From Amphritea pacifica (GTDB lineage: Bacteria; Pseudomonadota; Gammaproteobacteria; Pseudomonadales; Balneatricaceae): DNA of 64,000 bases. The stretch lies in assembly GCF_016924145.1 (NCBI RefSeq), contig NZ_JAFFZO010000012.1, positions 1 through 64,000 of the forward strand, in the 5' to 3' direction. A model generated the notes under the pieces. That model saw only the letters and a program-made list of their open reading frames with translations, was not told where the DNA came from and searched no databases. Positions 37,833 through 46,755 of the stretch are shown in pieces (position 1 is the first letter of the stretch; each line of letters starts with the position of its first letter). The position numbers and the translations under genes are program-made.

Positions 37833-39010
37833 AACAGTGTCTCCCACACCGGTTGGGCAATGTCAGGGTGGGGCAACTGACCGGTGACAAGGGTGTCGGC
37901 TTTGTTTGCTGGGGCAATATGCTGCTCATCCAGCAGGGTGAGAATCTGATCGCTGAGATCGGGTGCCAGAGCCAGTTTGGTTGGCCAACTGATGATACAG
38001 TTCCCGGCGGTCTGGGCAAAGGCAGAGTCCGGGCGGGTGAGAGATGACTGTTTGGGTTCTGCCCGGTTAATATGAAAGCTGGCCCAGCGCGGGTTTTTTA
38101 ACCCGACCCAGGGAAGCAGTTCACGGATAAGTTTCTCGGCCTTTTGACACTGCTGCTCTGAGGAGAGTCTCATTCCGCTTTCCGCCAGATCACCTCCCAG
38201 ATACCAGACCTGTTCGTCATTACTGGCGGGGTGTGTGGTGATAGTAACCACTGGCTTACTGCCGCTGCTGATGCAGTGGGCAAAGGTGGGCAGATCTGAT
38301 TGATGGCGTACCATGACCATATGCAGGGGTCTGCGCTGCATCTGTGGTTGGCGTATATTCAGGTGCTGCAACAGTGCTTCAGTGCCTTCCCCGGCGCAGG
38401 TGATATAACGCTGTGCTTCGATTCGCAGCTGAGGCAGTTGCAACGCCGTTACGCCATTATCTGCCAATTCAAACCGGAGGGCATCGGCGTCAATTTTGAC
38501 AATGCGTTGGATATGAGGCCGGCTCAGCGCTTCAATGACCGTTGGCACGTCCAGCACAATCTCGTTGAGTCGATAGAGATTACCGCGAAAGTCCGGATGG
38601 TTGAAGGCTTCTGGCCTTTGATCGGGCGCAACAGCGTCAACCCGGCCTTTCAGCGCTTTACTGGCAAAAAAGCTGGTCATTTTTGCCCCCAGCGAGGCTT
38701 TAGACCACATATAGTGAGCCTCAGAGAGGATCTTTGCTGAACTCAGATCCAGCTCGCCGGTGCCGTCAAGACAGGCGCGCCAGCGGGATGGCATATCGGC
38801 AATACTGCTGGCGGCCTGGGTAAGCACGCCATTGAGGGCATATTTGGTACCGCCATGGATAATCCCCTGGGAACGCACCGACTGTGCCCCACCAAGATCG
38901 GCGGTTTCCAGCAGGAGTGCATCATACCCCTGTTGCAGCGCCCGGTTGAGCAGCCACAGACCTGCCACGCCTCCGCCAAGAATAACCAGATCTGTCTTTA
39001 TCGTTTGCAT
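37826..39010 (-). CDS. FAD-dependent oxidoreductase (DAO family)
   Basis: The 394 residues start with a Rossmann dinucleotide motif LVILGGGVAGLWLLNRA (about 9-25), followed by the second FAD-contact region (GGAQSVRSQGIIHGG) typical of the D-amino-acid/glycerol-3-phosphate oxidase superfamily. There is no signal peptide or TM helix, so it is probably cytosolic. It is divergent from waaA, with starts about 100 bp apart, and followed by the overlapping aldo/keto reductase gene. The two probably act in the same pathway. The substrate cannot be read from the sequence. Confidence 0.8.
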   Translation of the reverse strand: MQTIKTDLVILGGGVAGLWLLNRALQQGYDALLLETADLGGAQSVRSQGIIHGGTKYALNGVLTQAASSIADMPSRWRACLDGTGELDLSSAKILSEAHYMWSKASLGAKMTSFFASKALKGRVDAVAPDQRPEAFNHPDFRGNLYRLNEIVLDVPTVIEALSRPHIQRIVKIDADALRFELADNGVTALQLPQLRIEAQRYITCAGEGTEALLQHLNIRQPQMQRRPLHMVMVRHQSDLPTFAHCISSGSKPVVTITTHPASNDEQVWYLGGDLAESGMRLSSEQQCQKAEKLIRELLPWVGLKNPRWASFHINRAEPKQSSLTRPDSAFAQTAGNCIISWPTKLALAPDLSDQILTLLDEQHIAPANKADTLVTGQLPHPDIAQPVWETLFC

Positions 39011-39106
39011 GAGCCATTCCGCAATTTAACAGGGGGCATTATACCTTCGGTATCACAGGCTGATAATGGTAAACTGATGTTTTATGAATGGAATCCGTTT
39101 ATCCCC

Positions 39107-40378
39107 ATGACCCGATTGCTCTATTCGCTGCTGTTTTACTGCCTGACACCGCTGATATTGCTGAAGCTATGGATGCGCGGACGTCAGAGTCCTGACTATC
39201 GTCGTCGCTGGGGTGAGCGGTTTGGTTTGATTCCCCGGTTAAGCGGGGAGCGGCCGGTCTGGATCCATGCGGTGTCGTTTGGTGAAACCATGGCCATCAT
39301 TCCGCTGGTGGAAAGGTTACTGGCGGAACATCAGCAGATTCCGGTATTTATTACCAGCATGACGCCAACGGGTAGTGCCCGGGTACAGACTCACTTTGGT
39401 GACCGCGTTGGACATGCCTACTGCCCTTATGATCTTCCCTGTGCCCTTAGCCGTTTCCACCGGCGTGTCAGGCCCCGCAGTTGTGTCATCGTTGAGACAG
39501 AGCTCTGGCCCAACCTGATTCACAGTTGTGCTAAGCGCGGGGTTCCGGTTGTGGTGACCAATGCCCGCTTGTCAGCCCGGTCTGCCGCTGGCTACCAGCG
39601 CTTCAGTTGGCTGACCCGGCCGATGTTGAATGAGGTCAGCCGTATCGCCGTGCAAAACCGTGACGATGGTGAACGTTTTATCTCGCTGGGATTTGCGCCG
39701 GATAAGCTGCAGGTGACCGGTAGCATCAAGTTTGATATTGATACTCCGGCAGGGGCAAGCGAGGAAGCCGCAAAGTTGCGTCATGCCTGGGGGAGTACGC
39801 GCCCGGTTATCATCGCGGCCAGTACTCATGATGACGAAGAATCGCAGCTGCTTGAGGTTTATCGTAATCTGAAGTCCCGCTATCACACTCTGTTGTTGAT
39901 ACTGGTGCCCCGCCATCCGGAGCGCTTCCTGACGATCTACGATCAGAGTGTCAAAGCGGGTTTGCGCACCTGTCGGCGCAGCGTTTCTCCCGCTCCCGCG
40001 CCAGACTGCGAAGTCTATCTGGGGGATACGATGGGTGAGCTGATGACGCTGTATAGCGCGGCCGATATCGCTTTTGTCGGCGGTAGTCTGATCGAAAGAG
40101 GGGGGCACAACCCGCTGGAGCCGGCGGTGTTAGGTAAGCCGGTGTTGATGGGCCCCCATGTGTATAACTTTCATCAGATAGTCGCGACGATGGAGCAGGA
40201 GCTGGCGTTACAGGTTGTCAGCGATGCTGAAGAACTGCAGCGGGCCCTGGCTGAGCTGCTGGATCACCCGGAACAGGCCCGGGCGATGGGTATCCGCGGG
40301 CGCGCCTGCATCGAGTCAAATCGGGGAGCACTGGATCAGCAGCTGGCACTGGTAAAACAGATGGCTGGCATTCAGTAA
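39107..40378 (+). CDS. waaA: 3-deoxy-D-manno-octulosonic acid (Kdo) transferase
   Basis: This GT30 enzyme is bound to the inner membrane and adds Kdo to lipid IVA. The 423 residues start with a TM segment (LLYSLLFYCLTPLILLKLW). Then come RGRQSPDYRRRWGERFG, AVSFGETMAIIPLVE, the conserved ETELWPNLI and, near the C-terminus, GGSLIERGGHNPLEPAVLGKPV. I chose ATG 39107 (MTRLLYSLL), which aligns with E. coli WaaA (425 residues). ATG 39077 in the same frame is possible; neither has a strong ribosome site. Confidence 0.93.
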   Translation: MTRLLYSLLFYCLTPLILLKLWMRGRQSPDYRRRWGERFGLIPRLSGERPVWIHAVSFGETMAIIPLVERLLAEHQQIPVFITSMTPTGSARVQTHFGDRVGHAYCPYDLPCALSRFHRRVRPRSCVIVETELWPNLIHSCAKRGVPVVVTNARLSARSAAGYQRFSWLTRPMLNEVSRIAVQNRDDGERFISLGFAPDKLQVTGSIKFDIDTPAGASEEAAKLRHAWGSTRPVIIAASTHDDEESQLLEVYRNLKSRYHTLLLILVPRHPERFLTIYDQSVKAGLRTCRRSVSPAPAPDCEVYLGDTMGELMTLYSAADIAFVGGSLIERGGHNPLEPAVLGKPVLMGPHVYNFHQIVATMEQELALQVVSDAEELQRALAELLDHPEQARAMGIRGRACIESNRGALDQQLALVKQMAGIQ

Positions 40379-40417
40379 CCACCGGGTTTATGCTGCGGTT
40401 GTCTTTTCAGCCGCTGG

Positions 40418-40462
40418 TTATTAAGTGCTTATCTATTAATAACTTATCTATTAAGTGCTTAG
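40418..40462. repeat. Short 15-bp tandem repeat across the gmhA 3' end
   Basis: About three units of a 15-bp sequence run through the waaA-gmhA gap: ..TTATTAAGTGC, TTATCTATTAATAAC, TTATCTATTAAGTGC. The 13-mer TATTAAGTGCTTA occurs twice, 30 bp apart (40419 and 40449). The last copy contains the gmhA stop codon, so a change in repeat number there would alter the GmhA C-terminus. Confidence 0.7.
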
Positions 40463-41011
40463 CCGCCGGTCCATCTCTTCGCAGAGCCAGTGGCCGATAA
40501 ATATATGCGCTTCCTGAATCCGTGCGGTCTCGCTGCTGGGAGCTTTGATCAGGTGATCGGCAATGGTGTTCAGCTTGCCACCACTTTCGCCGGTCCATGC
40601 CCAGCAGGTCGCGCCAATTTGCTGGGCGGCTTCAATGGCGTTGATCACATTGGCGCTGTTGCCTGAGGTTGAGAGCCCGATGACCAGATCCTCAGGGCGA
40701 CACAGCGCCTCGATCTGCCGGGTAAACACCGAATCAAAACTGTAATCGTTGGAGTGGGCGGTCAGAATTGAGCTGTCTACTGTTAATGCGATGGCCGGGA
40801 GTGCCCGGCGTTCCGCTTTATAACGGATCACAAACTCTGCCGCCAGATGTTGACTGTCAGCGGCACTGCCGCCGTTACCCAGGAACAACAGTTTGCCACC
40901 GCCGGCAAAGGTGTCCGAGATCTGCCCGGCCAGTTTTTCTACATCGGCCTGAATCTCTGGCAGGCGGTTAAACGTTTGCAGATGGCGTTGCCGTGCGCTT
41001 TCAAATGACAT
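40451..41011 (-). CDS. gmhA: Phosphoheptose isomerase (sedoheptulose-7-phosphate isomerase)
   Basis: This SIS-domain enzyme converts sedoheptulose 7-phosphate to D-glycero-D-manno-heptose 7-phosphate, the first step of the ADP-heptose path feeding HldE and WaaC. The 186 residues include LFLGNGGSAADSQHLAAEFV (about 42-61), LTAHSNDY, LSTSGNSANV and a C-terminal QEAHIFIGHWLCEEMD helix. DiaA is a close paralogue, but the setting in the LPS locus favours GmhA. Note that in Pseudomonas relatives the gmhA-like gene is elsewhere, so the DiaA role is not excluded. Confidence 0.85.
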   Translation of the reverse strand: MSFESARQRHLQTFNRLPEIQADVEKLAGQISDTFAGGGKLLFLGNGGSAADSQHLAAEFVIRYKAERRALPAIALTVDSSILTAHSNDYSFDSVFTRQIEALCRPEDLVIGLSTSGNSANVINAIEAAQQIGATCWAWTGESGGKLNTIADHLIKAPSSETARIQEAHIFIGHWLCEEMDRRLST

Positions 41012-41024
41012 CGGTTATTTATCC

Positions 41025-41342
41025 TTACAGATCAAAGCTGAACGGTTCGCCAGCCTGTTCAGAGAGAATCTCCTGCAGCACATTATTCAACGGTGCCCCA
41101 TCACTGTCGCGGACCCAGGTTTCACCATCAAAGTCAAAGTGAAAGCCGCCGCTGCGGGCCGCCAGCCAGAGCTGCTTAACCGGGGTCTGGCGGGTAAGGA
41201 TGACCTGGCTTTTGTTTTCACAGATCACTGTCAGTACACCGCCGTTATTGATAACGTCGAGATCGGTTTCCGCCTCGTCCAGGACCTCCTCAATCTGCTC
41301 CAGGGTGTTATCAACGCGTTGATTAAATTCAGATTCGTTCAT
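41025..41342 (-). CDS. cyaY: Iron-sulfur cluster assembly protein CyaY (bacterial frataxin)
   Basis: The 105 residues have the frataxin fold signature: an acidic first helix (EEVLDEAETDLDV), then NGGVLTVICENKSQVILTRQ and QLWLAARSGGFHFDF, and a W in GETWVRD. CyaY binds iron and modulates IscS in Fe-S assembly. I chose ATG 41342 (MNESEFNQRV), which matches the family N-terminus; the frame is open 23 codons further up. It is divergent from lptM-lysA, an order common in gammaproteobacteria. Confidence 0.93.
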   Translation of the reverse strand: MNESEFNQRVDNTLEQIEEVLDEAETDLDVINNGGVLTVICENKSQVILTRQTPVKQLWLAARSGGFHFDFDGETWVRDSDGAPLNNVLQEILSEQAGEPFSFDL

Positions 41343-41463
41343 TGTCGTACTCACAGGCGGAAAATTATCGTCAGTTGAGAGTATATAGCAGTTTGTGCAG
41401 GTACTCATCATGGCAACGGCGCTGTATAATCGGACGATTAACTTAATATCGGGAATAAACGTC

Positions 41464-41583
41464 GTGAAAGCCTGTTGGATAGCTATTTTTTTCAGTGCGC
41501 TGTTGATCAGCGGCTGCGGACAGAAAGGCAGTCTCTACCTGCCCGATGAGGCGCCGGAACAAACGCAGCAACAGTCTCAGTAG
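41464..41583 (+). CDS. lptM: LPS translocon maturation lipoprotein LptM (YifL)
   Basis: This 39-residue lipoprotein has a signal peptide with lipobox LISGC, cysteine at position 18, and immediately after it the family hallmark GQKGSLYLP (GQKGPLYLP in most relatives). In E. coli LptM helps the LptDE outer-membrane LPS translocon to mature. The GTG start at 41464 has GGGA about 9 bp upstream. It lies between cyaY (divergent) and lysA, the usual place. Confidence 0.9.
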   Translation: MKACWIAIFFSALLISGCGQKGSLYLPDEAPEQTQQQSQ

Positions 41584-41613
41584 CATCCAGTTTAGTTGCT
41601 GTTGAATGCACAG

Positions 41614-41630
41614 GCTCAGCACTCCTGAGC
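41614..41630 (+). repeat. Small hairpin between lptM and lysA
   Basis: GCTCAG / CTGAGC with a 5-nt loop, and no T-run. It could shape lptM-lysA expression but is not a full terminator. Confidence 0.4.
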
Positions 41631-41660
41631 AGTAACCCTATTTGATACAGAAAGAAGACA

Positions 41661-42911
41661 ATGGATAATTTTCAATACCTGAATGGCCGTCTCTGCGCTG
41701 AAGAAGTTCCGGTTAGCCGGATCGCAGACGAGTTTGGCACACCGACCTATATCTACTCCCGTGATGCTCTGGAGCGCGCTTATCTCGATTACGCTCAGGC
41801 GCTGGAAGGCCGTGATGCGCTGGTCTGTTATGCGGTAAAAGCGAACTCAAACATCGGTGTGCTGAATGTGCTAGCCCGTCTGGGTGCAGGCTTCGATATT
41901 GTCTCCCTGGGTGAACTCGAACGGGTTATCAAGGCGGGCGGTGATCCGGCGAAGGTCGTGTTTTCCGGTGTCGCAAAGCGTGAAGATGAGATGCGTCGGG
42001 CGCTGGAGCTGGGTATTCACTGCTTCAATGTTGAGTCAGAAGCAGAGCTGGAACGCCTGAACAAGGTTGCCAGTGAACTGGATAAAGTGGCTGCGATCTC
42101 CCTGCGGGTGAACCCTGATGTGGATGCCGGGACTCACCCCTATATCTCCACCGGACTTAAAGATAATAAGTTTGGTGTTGCCATCGATGATGCCGTACGT
42201 ATCTATCGCTATGCCCATAGCCTGAGTCATCTTGATGTCCAGGGGGTGGATTGTCATATCGGTTCACAACTGACAGAGATCGCCCCATTCCTGGATGCGC
42301 TGGACCGTTTACTGCTGCTGATTGATACGCTGGCAGAGCAGGGTATCACTATTAAACATCTGGATCTGGGGGGCGGACTTGGGGTCTGTTATACCGATGA
42401 GGTGCCGCCTTCGCCGCAGGAATATATCGAAGCTGTGATCGATAAGCTGGGTGATCGCCCGCTGAAGCTGATCTTTGAGCCGGGTCGTTCCATTGCCGCG
42501 AATGCTGGTATTCTGATCACTAAGGTTGAATTTCTGAAGTGCACCGAACACAAGAACTTTGCCATTATCGATGGTGCCATGAATGATCTTATCCGTCCGG
42601 CGCTTTACAGCGCTTATATGGAGATTATTCCGGTAGATATTCGCGAAGAGGGCGAAGCCCGTTGTTTCGATCTGGTGGGCCCGGTATGCGAATCAAGTGA
42701 CTTTCTGGGTAAAGACCGGCAGCTGAACATTGAGGCGGGTGACCTGCTGGCCGTCTGCTCTGCGGGTGCTTATGGCTTTGGCATGAGTTCTAATTACAAT
42801 GCCCGGAACCGTGCAGCCGAGGTGATGGTGGATGATAACCAGGTGCATCTGATTCGCAAGCGCGAAACTATTGCAGATCAGCTGCGGGGTGAAGCTATTT
42901 TACCGGGGTGA
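41661..42911 (+). CDS. lysA: Diaminopimelate decarboxylase
   Basis: This PLP fold-type III enzyme makes L-lysine from meso-diaminopimelate. The 416 residues contain the PLP lysine in CYAVKANSN (about 56-64), HIGSQLTEI, GGGLGVCY, EPGRSIAANAG, the Cys of GPVCESSDFL and the Tyr of SAGAYGFGMSSNYN. It is followed by dapF, which makes its substrate. Ordinary length for the gammaproteobacterial enzyme. Confidence 0.96.
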   Translation: MDNFQYLNGRLCAEEVPVSRIADEFGTPTYIYSRDALERAYLDYAQALEGRDALVCYAVKANSNIGVLNVLARLGAGFDIVSLGELERVIKAGGDPAKVVFSGVAKREDEMRRALELGIHCFNVESEAELERLNKVASELDKVAAISLRVNPDVDAGTHPYISTGLKDNKFGVAIDDAVRIYRYAHSLSHLDVQGVDCHIGSQLTEIAPFLDALDRLLLLIDTLAEQGITIKHLDLGGGLGVCYTDEVPPSPQEYIEAVIDKLGDRPLKLIFEPGRSIAANAGILITKVEFLKCTEHKNFAIIDGAMNDLIRPALYSAYMEIIPVDIREEGEARCFDLVGPVCESSDFLGKDRQLNIEAGDLLAVCSAGAYGFGMSSNYNARNRAAEVMVDDNQVHLIRKRETIADQLRGEAILPG

Positions 42912-43030
42912 AGACTGGCGCTAAGATTCTGGTTAAGCGATCGGATATGATGATTAGCTAAACAAGCGTTACGCATAAGCCCATAGAAAAGGCAAAACAC
43001 TGTCCGAACAGTGCGCCTGAAGAGATAACT

Positions 43031-43861
43031 ATGTTAGTTCGATTTACTAAAATGCATGGCCTTGGCAATGACTTTCTGGTGCTGGATACCGTGACTCAGA
43101 AGGTAAAGGTTAACTCTGCGATTGTATCGCGGTTGGCAGACCGCAACTTTGGTGTGGGCTTTGATCAGATGCTGATTGTTGAGCCGCCAACCAATCCTGA
43201 TATGGATTTTCGTTACCGGATTTTCAATGCTGATGGCAGTGAGGTGGAGCACTGCGGTAATGGTGCCCGTTGCTTCGCTAAATTCGTCCGTGATAAGCGT
43301 CTGACGGCCAAAGAGACCATCGCAGTTGAGACCCAGAAAGGGCCGATCTACCTGACAATCAATGAAGATCGTCAGGTGATAGTGGACATGGGGGTGCCGG
43401 TTCTGGAGCCTCAGCAGATCCCCTTTAGTGCCGATCATCAGGCGGCCACTTACCCGATCGATGTGGCGGGGCAAACGGTTCAGATCAGCGCGGTCTCGAT
43501 GGGTAACCCCCATGGTGTGCTGGTGGTTGATACAGTTGATAAAGCACCGGTTGAAGCCTGGGGGCCGGCTCTGGAGTCTCACCCCAAGTTCCCGGCTAAG
43601 GCTAACATCGGTTTTATGGAAGTGATCAGTGGCGCTGAGATCCGCTTGCGTGTCTATGAACGGGGTGCGGGTGAAACCAAAGCCTGTGGTACCGGTGCCT
43701 GTGCGGCGGTTGTCGCAGGCCGGTTGCGCGGGTTGCTGGATGAGAAAGTGACAGTTCACCTGCCCGGTGGCACACTGCTGATTGAGTGGGCAGGTGCGGG
43801 AGAACCTCTGATTATGACCGGGCCGGCCACGACTGTGTATGAGGGGCAGATTTTTATATGA
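43031..43861 (+). CDS. dapF: Diaminopimelate epimerase
   Basis: The enzyme converts LL- to meso-diaminopimelate for lysine and peptidoglycan. The 276 residues have the two catalytic cysteines in EHCGNGARC (about 73-81) and ACGTGACA (about 218-225), and the start [15 protein letters not shown]. It overlaps the DUF484 gene by 4 bp, continuing the lptM-lysA-dapF-DUF484-xerC-yigB series found in many gammaproteobacteria. Confidence 0.96.
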   Translation: MLVRFTKMHGLGNDFLVLDTVTQKVKVNSAIVSRLADRNFGVGFDQMLIVEPPTNPDMDFRYRIFNADGSEVEHCGNGARCFAKFVRDKRLTAKETIAVETQKGPIYLTINEDRQVIVDMGVPVLEPQQIPFSADHQAATYPIDVAGQTVQISAVSMGNPHGVLVVDTVDKAPVEAWGPALESHPKFPAKANIGFMEVISGAEIRLRVYERGAGETKACGTGACAAVVAGRLRGLLDEKVTVHLPGGTLLIEWAGAGEPLIMTGPATTVYEGQIFI

Positions 43862-44544
43862 GCGAGAATAAACCGGCAGAGATCAGCGCTGAGCAGGTAG
43901 CTGAATATCTGCAACAGCATCCGGACTTTTTCAGCGGTAACGAGTATCTGCTGGAGCAACTGTATGTACCGCACCAACGGGGTACAACGGTCTCTCTGGT
44001 GGAACGTCAGACCAGTCTGCTGCGCCAGAAAAATCGGGAGCTGCATGACTATCTGGGCGATATGATTGGCGTTGCCCGGGAAAATGATATCCAGTTCAGT
44101 AAAACCAAGAAGATGATTCTGGCACTGATGGATGCGGCAACCCTTGACGATGTGGCGGTGGCTATCGATGAAAGCCTGTGTCAGGACTTTAATAGTGATA
44201 CCACCGCTCTGGTGCTGTTCAGTGATCAGCCGGAAGAGCAGAATAATCTGCGCTTAATGCCCCGCAGCGAAGCTTCGGCGATTGATGCGCTGGTGGATCA
44301 GTCGCAGACCCGTTGCGGCAGTCTGACCGAACTGCAAAATCAGTTTATGTTCCGCGAACAGGCCTTTAAGGTGAAGTCCGCTGCAGCTGTGCCGCTGGTG
44401 AAGGGCGAAACCCTGGGGCTGTTAGCGATAGGCAGCTTTGATGCGAGCTATTTTCAGAGTAATCAGGGCACCCTGTTCCTGGATTATATTGGGCAGGCGG
44501 TGAGCCGGGTGGTCTCGCCACTGCTGCAGGGGCGCAAGGTCTGA
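43858..44544 (+). CDS. DUF484 family protein
   Basis: This 228-residue soluble protein has a short N-terminal helical part ([20 protein letters not shown], then [17 protein letters not shown]) and a GAF-like domain in the second half. The N-terminal HPDFF / SLVERQ pattern is diagnostic of DUF484. It is encoded between dapF and xerC in most gammaproteobacteria. Its biochemical role is unknown; the position suggests a link with XerC. Coupled to dapF (ATGA overlap) and 3 bp before xerC. Confidence 0.9.
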   Translation: MSENKPAEISAEQVAEYLQQHPDFFSGNEYLLEQLYVPHQRGTTVSLVERQTSLLRQKNRELHDYLGDMIGVARENDIQFSKTKKMILALMDAATLDDVAVAIDESLCQDFNSDTTALVLFSDQPEEQNNLRLMPRSEASAIDALVDQSQTRCGSLTELQNQFMFREQAFKVKSAAAVPLVKGETLGLLAIGSFDASYFQSNQGTLFLDYIGQAVSRVVSPLLQGRKV

Positions 44545-44547
44545 TCA

Positions 44548-45495
44548 ATGAGCTCAGGTAACGCTGCACTGGATGGGTTTTATACCTATCTGAGCAGCGA
44601 ACGGCAGTATTCGCGCCATACCCTCAGTAACTACCAGCGAGATCTGGGTCGTCTGCAGGATTATCTGCAACACAGTACGCTGTTTCCCGATGGCCGCGTG
44701 GACTGGGCCCGGATTGAACCAAAACATATCCGTAACTTTATTGCCTGGGTGCACCGTGAGGGGCTGGGGGGCAAAAGTATTCAGCGATTACTCTCTGCCA
44801 TCCGCAGCTTTTATAAATATCTTCACCGGGAAGGGCTGGTGCAGCAGAACCCTGCGCTGGGTGTTCAGGCGCCGAAGAGTCCCCGCCGCTTACCGCAGAC
44901 GCTGGATGTTGATCAACTGAATCAGTTGCTGGAGAGTGACGACGATGAAACAGATCCTCTGGCGTGTCGCGATCAGGCGATGCTTGAACTGATCTACTCT
45001 TCAGGTCTGCGTTTGTCGGAGCTGGTCAGTCTGGATCTGCACAGCATCGATTGGCAGGATGCCAGCCTGAGGGTGGTTGGTAAAGGTTCCAAAGAGCGGT
45101 TACTGCCGATTGGCCGCAAGGCGATGCAGGCACTGGACCGTTGGTGCGATCTTCGCGATAGTATGGCCCGACCGGAAGAGATGGCACTGTTTGTCAGTAA
45201 ACGCGGCAGCCGTATCAGCGGTCGCAGCGTGCAGCTGCGGATCGATCGCCGTGCCAGAATGCAGCATACTCAGGGCAAGGTCTATCCGCACCGTCTGCGG
45301 CATTCGTTTGCCAGCCATATGCTGGAATCCAGTGGTGATCTTCGCGCGGTACAGGAACTGCTGGGGCACTCGGATATCTCCACCACTCAGATCTATACCC
45401 ACCTTGATTTCAGGCATCTGATGGATGTGTACGATAAAGCCCACCCCCGGGCCCACAAACAGTCACCAAAGAAGGCCCGTAATGACGATGATTAA
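44548..45495 (+). CDS. xerC: Tyrosine recombinase XerC
   Basis: With XerD it resolves chromosome dimers at dif. The 315 residues comprise an N-terminal SAM-like core-binding domain (10-105) and a catalytic domain with R155 (SGLRLSELV), K179 (GKGSKER), H248 and R251 (PHRLRHSFA), H274 (LLGHSDISTTQIYTH) and the nucleophile Y283. All key residues are present. The position after DUF484 supports XerC rather than XerD or an integrase. It overlaps yigB by 14 bp. Confidence 0.95.
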   Translation: MSSGNAALDGFYTYLSSERQYSRHTLSNYQRDLGRLQDYLQHSTLFPDGRVDWARIEPKHIRNFIAWVHREGLGGKSIQRLLSAIRSFYKYLHREGLVQQNPALGVQAPKSPRRLPQTLDVDQLNQLLESDDDETDPLACRDQAMLELIYSSGLRLSELVSLDLHSIDWQDASLRVVGKGSKERLLPIGRKAMQALDRWCDLRDSMARPEEMALFVSKRGSRISGRSVQLRIDRRARMQHTQGKVYPHRLRHSFASHMLESSGDLRAVQELLGHSDISTTQIYTHLDFRHLMDVYDKAHPRAHKQSPKKARNDDD

Positions 45496-46213
45496 ATGTA
45501 TTACCTTCGATCTCGACGATACACTCTGGGCGGTTGATCCGGTTATCGTCGAGGCAAACAAGACGCTGTATCGCTGGCTCAGTGAAAATGCCGGACTCTT
45601 TGTGAAATGTTATCAGTTACAGGATTTTGAGCATCTGAAAAAAAAGGCGCTGCAGCGTTTTCCTGATATCGGCCATAGCGTTACCCTGATTCGGTTGAAG
45701 CAACTGGAGATCGGGCTGGAAGATGCCGGTTATTCCCATGATCAGGCGGTGGCGTTGTCCCGGCAGGCGTTCGAAGTGTTTATCGAAGCGCGCAATCAGG
45801 TTGAGTTGTTCGAACATGCGCGGGCGATGCTGGAACAGTTGCAGCGGGCGGGATATCTGATCGGGGCGTTAAGTAATGGTAATGCCGATGTGCGCCGGGT
45901 AGGTCTGGGTGATCTGTTTGACTTTGCCCTTAATGCTGATGGTGTCGGTAAGGAAAAGCCTCACCCATTAATGTTTCAACAGATGCTGCATCAGCAGCAG
46001 CTGAGACCTGAACAGGTGATCCATATCGGCGATCACCCCCATCATGATATTGCGGGGGCGAAAAATGCCGGGCTCTGGACCATCTGGGTCAACCGGGATC
46101 AGCAAGAGTGGCCAGAGGGAGAACCGGCTGACCGCAGCGTCACCTGCCTGAGCGAAATTCCGGATAAGGTGGCTGAAGTTGCCACACTCGCTGCCCATCG
46201 GGCAACCCTTTAG
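45482..46213 (+). CDS. yigB: HAD family phosphatase, YigB-like
   Basis: This 243-residue HAD-superfamily hydrolase has motif I FDLDDTLW (about 7-14), motif II LIGALSNGNADV, motif III lysine in VGKEKPHPLMF and motif IV GDHPHHDIAGAKNAGL. In E. coli YigB, encoded beside xerC, dephosphorylates a riboflavin-pathway intermediate; the same place here supports that role. I chose ATG 45482, inside the xerC end; an ATG two codons later is equally possible. Confidence 0.88.
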   Translation: MTMIKCITFDLDDTLWAVDPVIVEANKTLYRWLSENAGLFVKCYQLQDFEHLKKKALQRFPDIGHSVTLIRLKQLEIGLEDAGYSHDQAVALSRQAFEVFIEARNQVELFEHARAMLEQLQRAGYLIGALSNGNADVRRVGLGDLFDFALNADGVGKEKPHPLMFQQMLHQQQLRPEQVIHIGDHPHHDIAGAKNAGLWTIWVNRDQQEWPEGEPADRSVTCLSEIPDKVAEVATLAAHRATL

Positions 46214-46221
46214 GTACGTCA

Positions 46222-46755
46222 ATGACAGAGCAATCTCCTGCCACTGCAACGCCGCAGAATCAGATTAACCTGAGTTACAACTCTGTTGAGGACCGGATTC
46301 TGATCCGCGCCTGCGAAAACGGTAAAGAGTACCGGGCCTGGTGGACCCGAAGGTTAGCGCTGCGCCTCTTTAAGTTGTTTCAGGAACACCGTTTTCCCAC
46401 TGAGAACAGTGCCAGTCATCTGCAACCAGAGCAACAGCAGAGTTTAGGCGATATAGAAAAGCATGGCGCAGTTCAGCAGGCTGATTTTTCCACACCGTTT
46501 CAGGATGGTGCCGAGCATTTTCCATTAGGAGAGAACGGTATTCTGGTGCAGCGGGTGGATATTAAAACCGAAGGCAAAATTGTTCGCTTCGTTATGCTAC
46601 CCGCTGAAGGGGAGGGGATGACCCTGTCATTACCCCCCGGCCAGCGCTACTCATTCGAACATATGCTGCAGCAGGTGATGGTGGCCGCTGAGTGGATAGA
46701 AGCTAAGCCCGATGATCGGGCTGGTGTACCCCATAAACCGATTCTGGCGCACTGA
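46222..46755 (+). CDS. Hypothetical protein, unrecognised
   Basis: This 177-residue soluble protein has no signal peptide or TM helix. It has a polar lead with many Gln/Ser, then a core pattern INLSYNSVEDRILIRAC, AWWTRRLALRLFKLF, a variable linker rich in Gln and Glu, and a C-terminal half with GENGILVQRVDI and FVMLPAEGEGMTLSLPPG. It lies 8 bp after yigB, so it probably shares that transcript, and its last 53 bp overlap the convergent EamA gene. I do not recognise the family; codon use and placement say it is real. Confidence 0.7.
   Translation: MTEQSPATATPQNQINLSYNSVEDRILIRACENGKEYRAWWTRRLALRLFKLFQEHRFPTENSASHLQPEQQQSLGDIEKHGAVQQADFSTPFQDGAEHFPLGENGILVQRVDIKTEGKIVRFVMLPAEGEGMTLSLPPGQRYSFEHMLQQVMVAAEWIEAKPDDRAGVPHKPILAH

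Noticed and set aside
43034-43759. 241-residue frame on the - strand inside dapF
   Set aside because: dapF has all catalytic motifs in its frame; the opposite frame has none.
44548-45495. Phage integrase or integron integrase
   Set aside because: The tyrosine recombinase lies in the conserved dapF-DUF484-xerC-yigB order and has XerC length and motifs.
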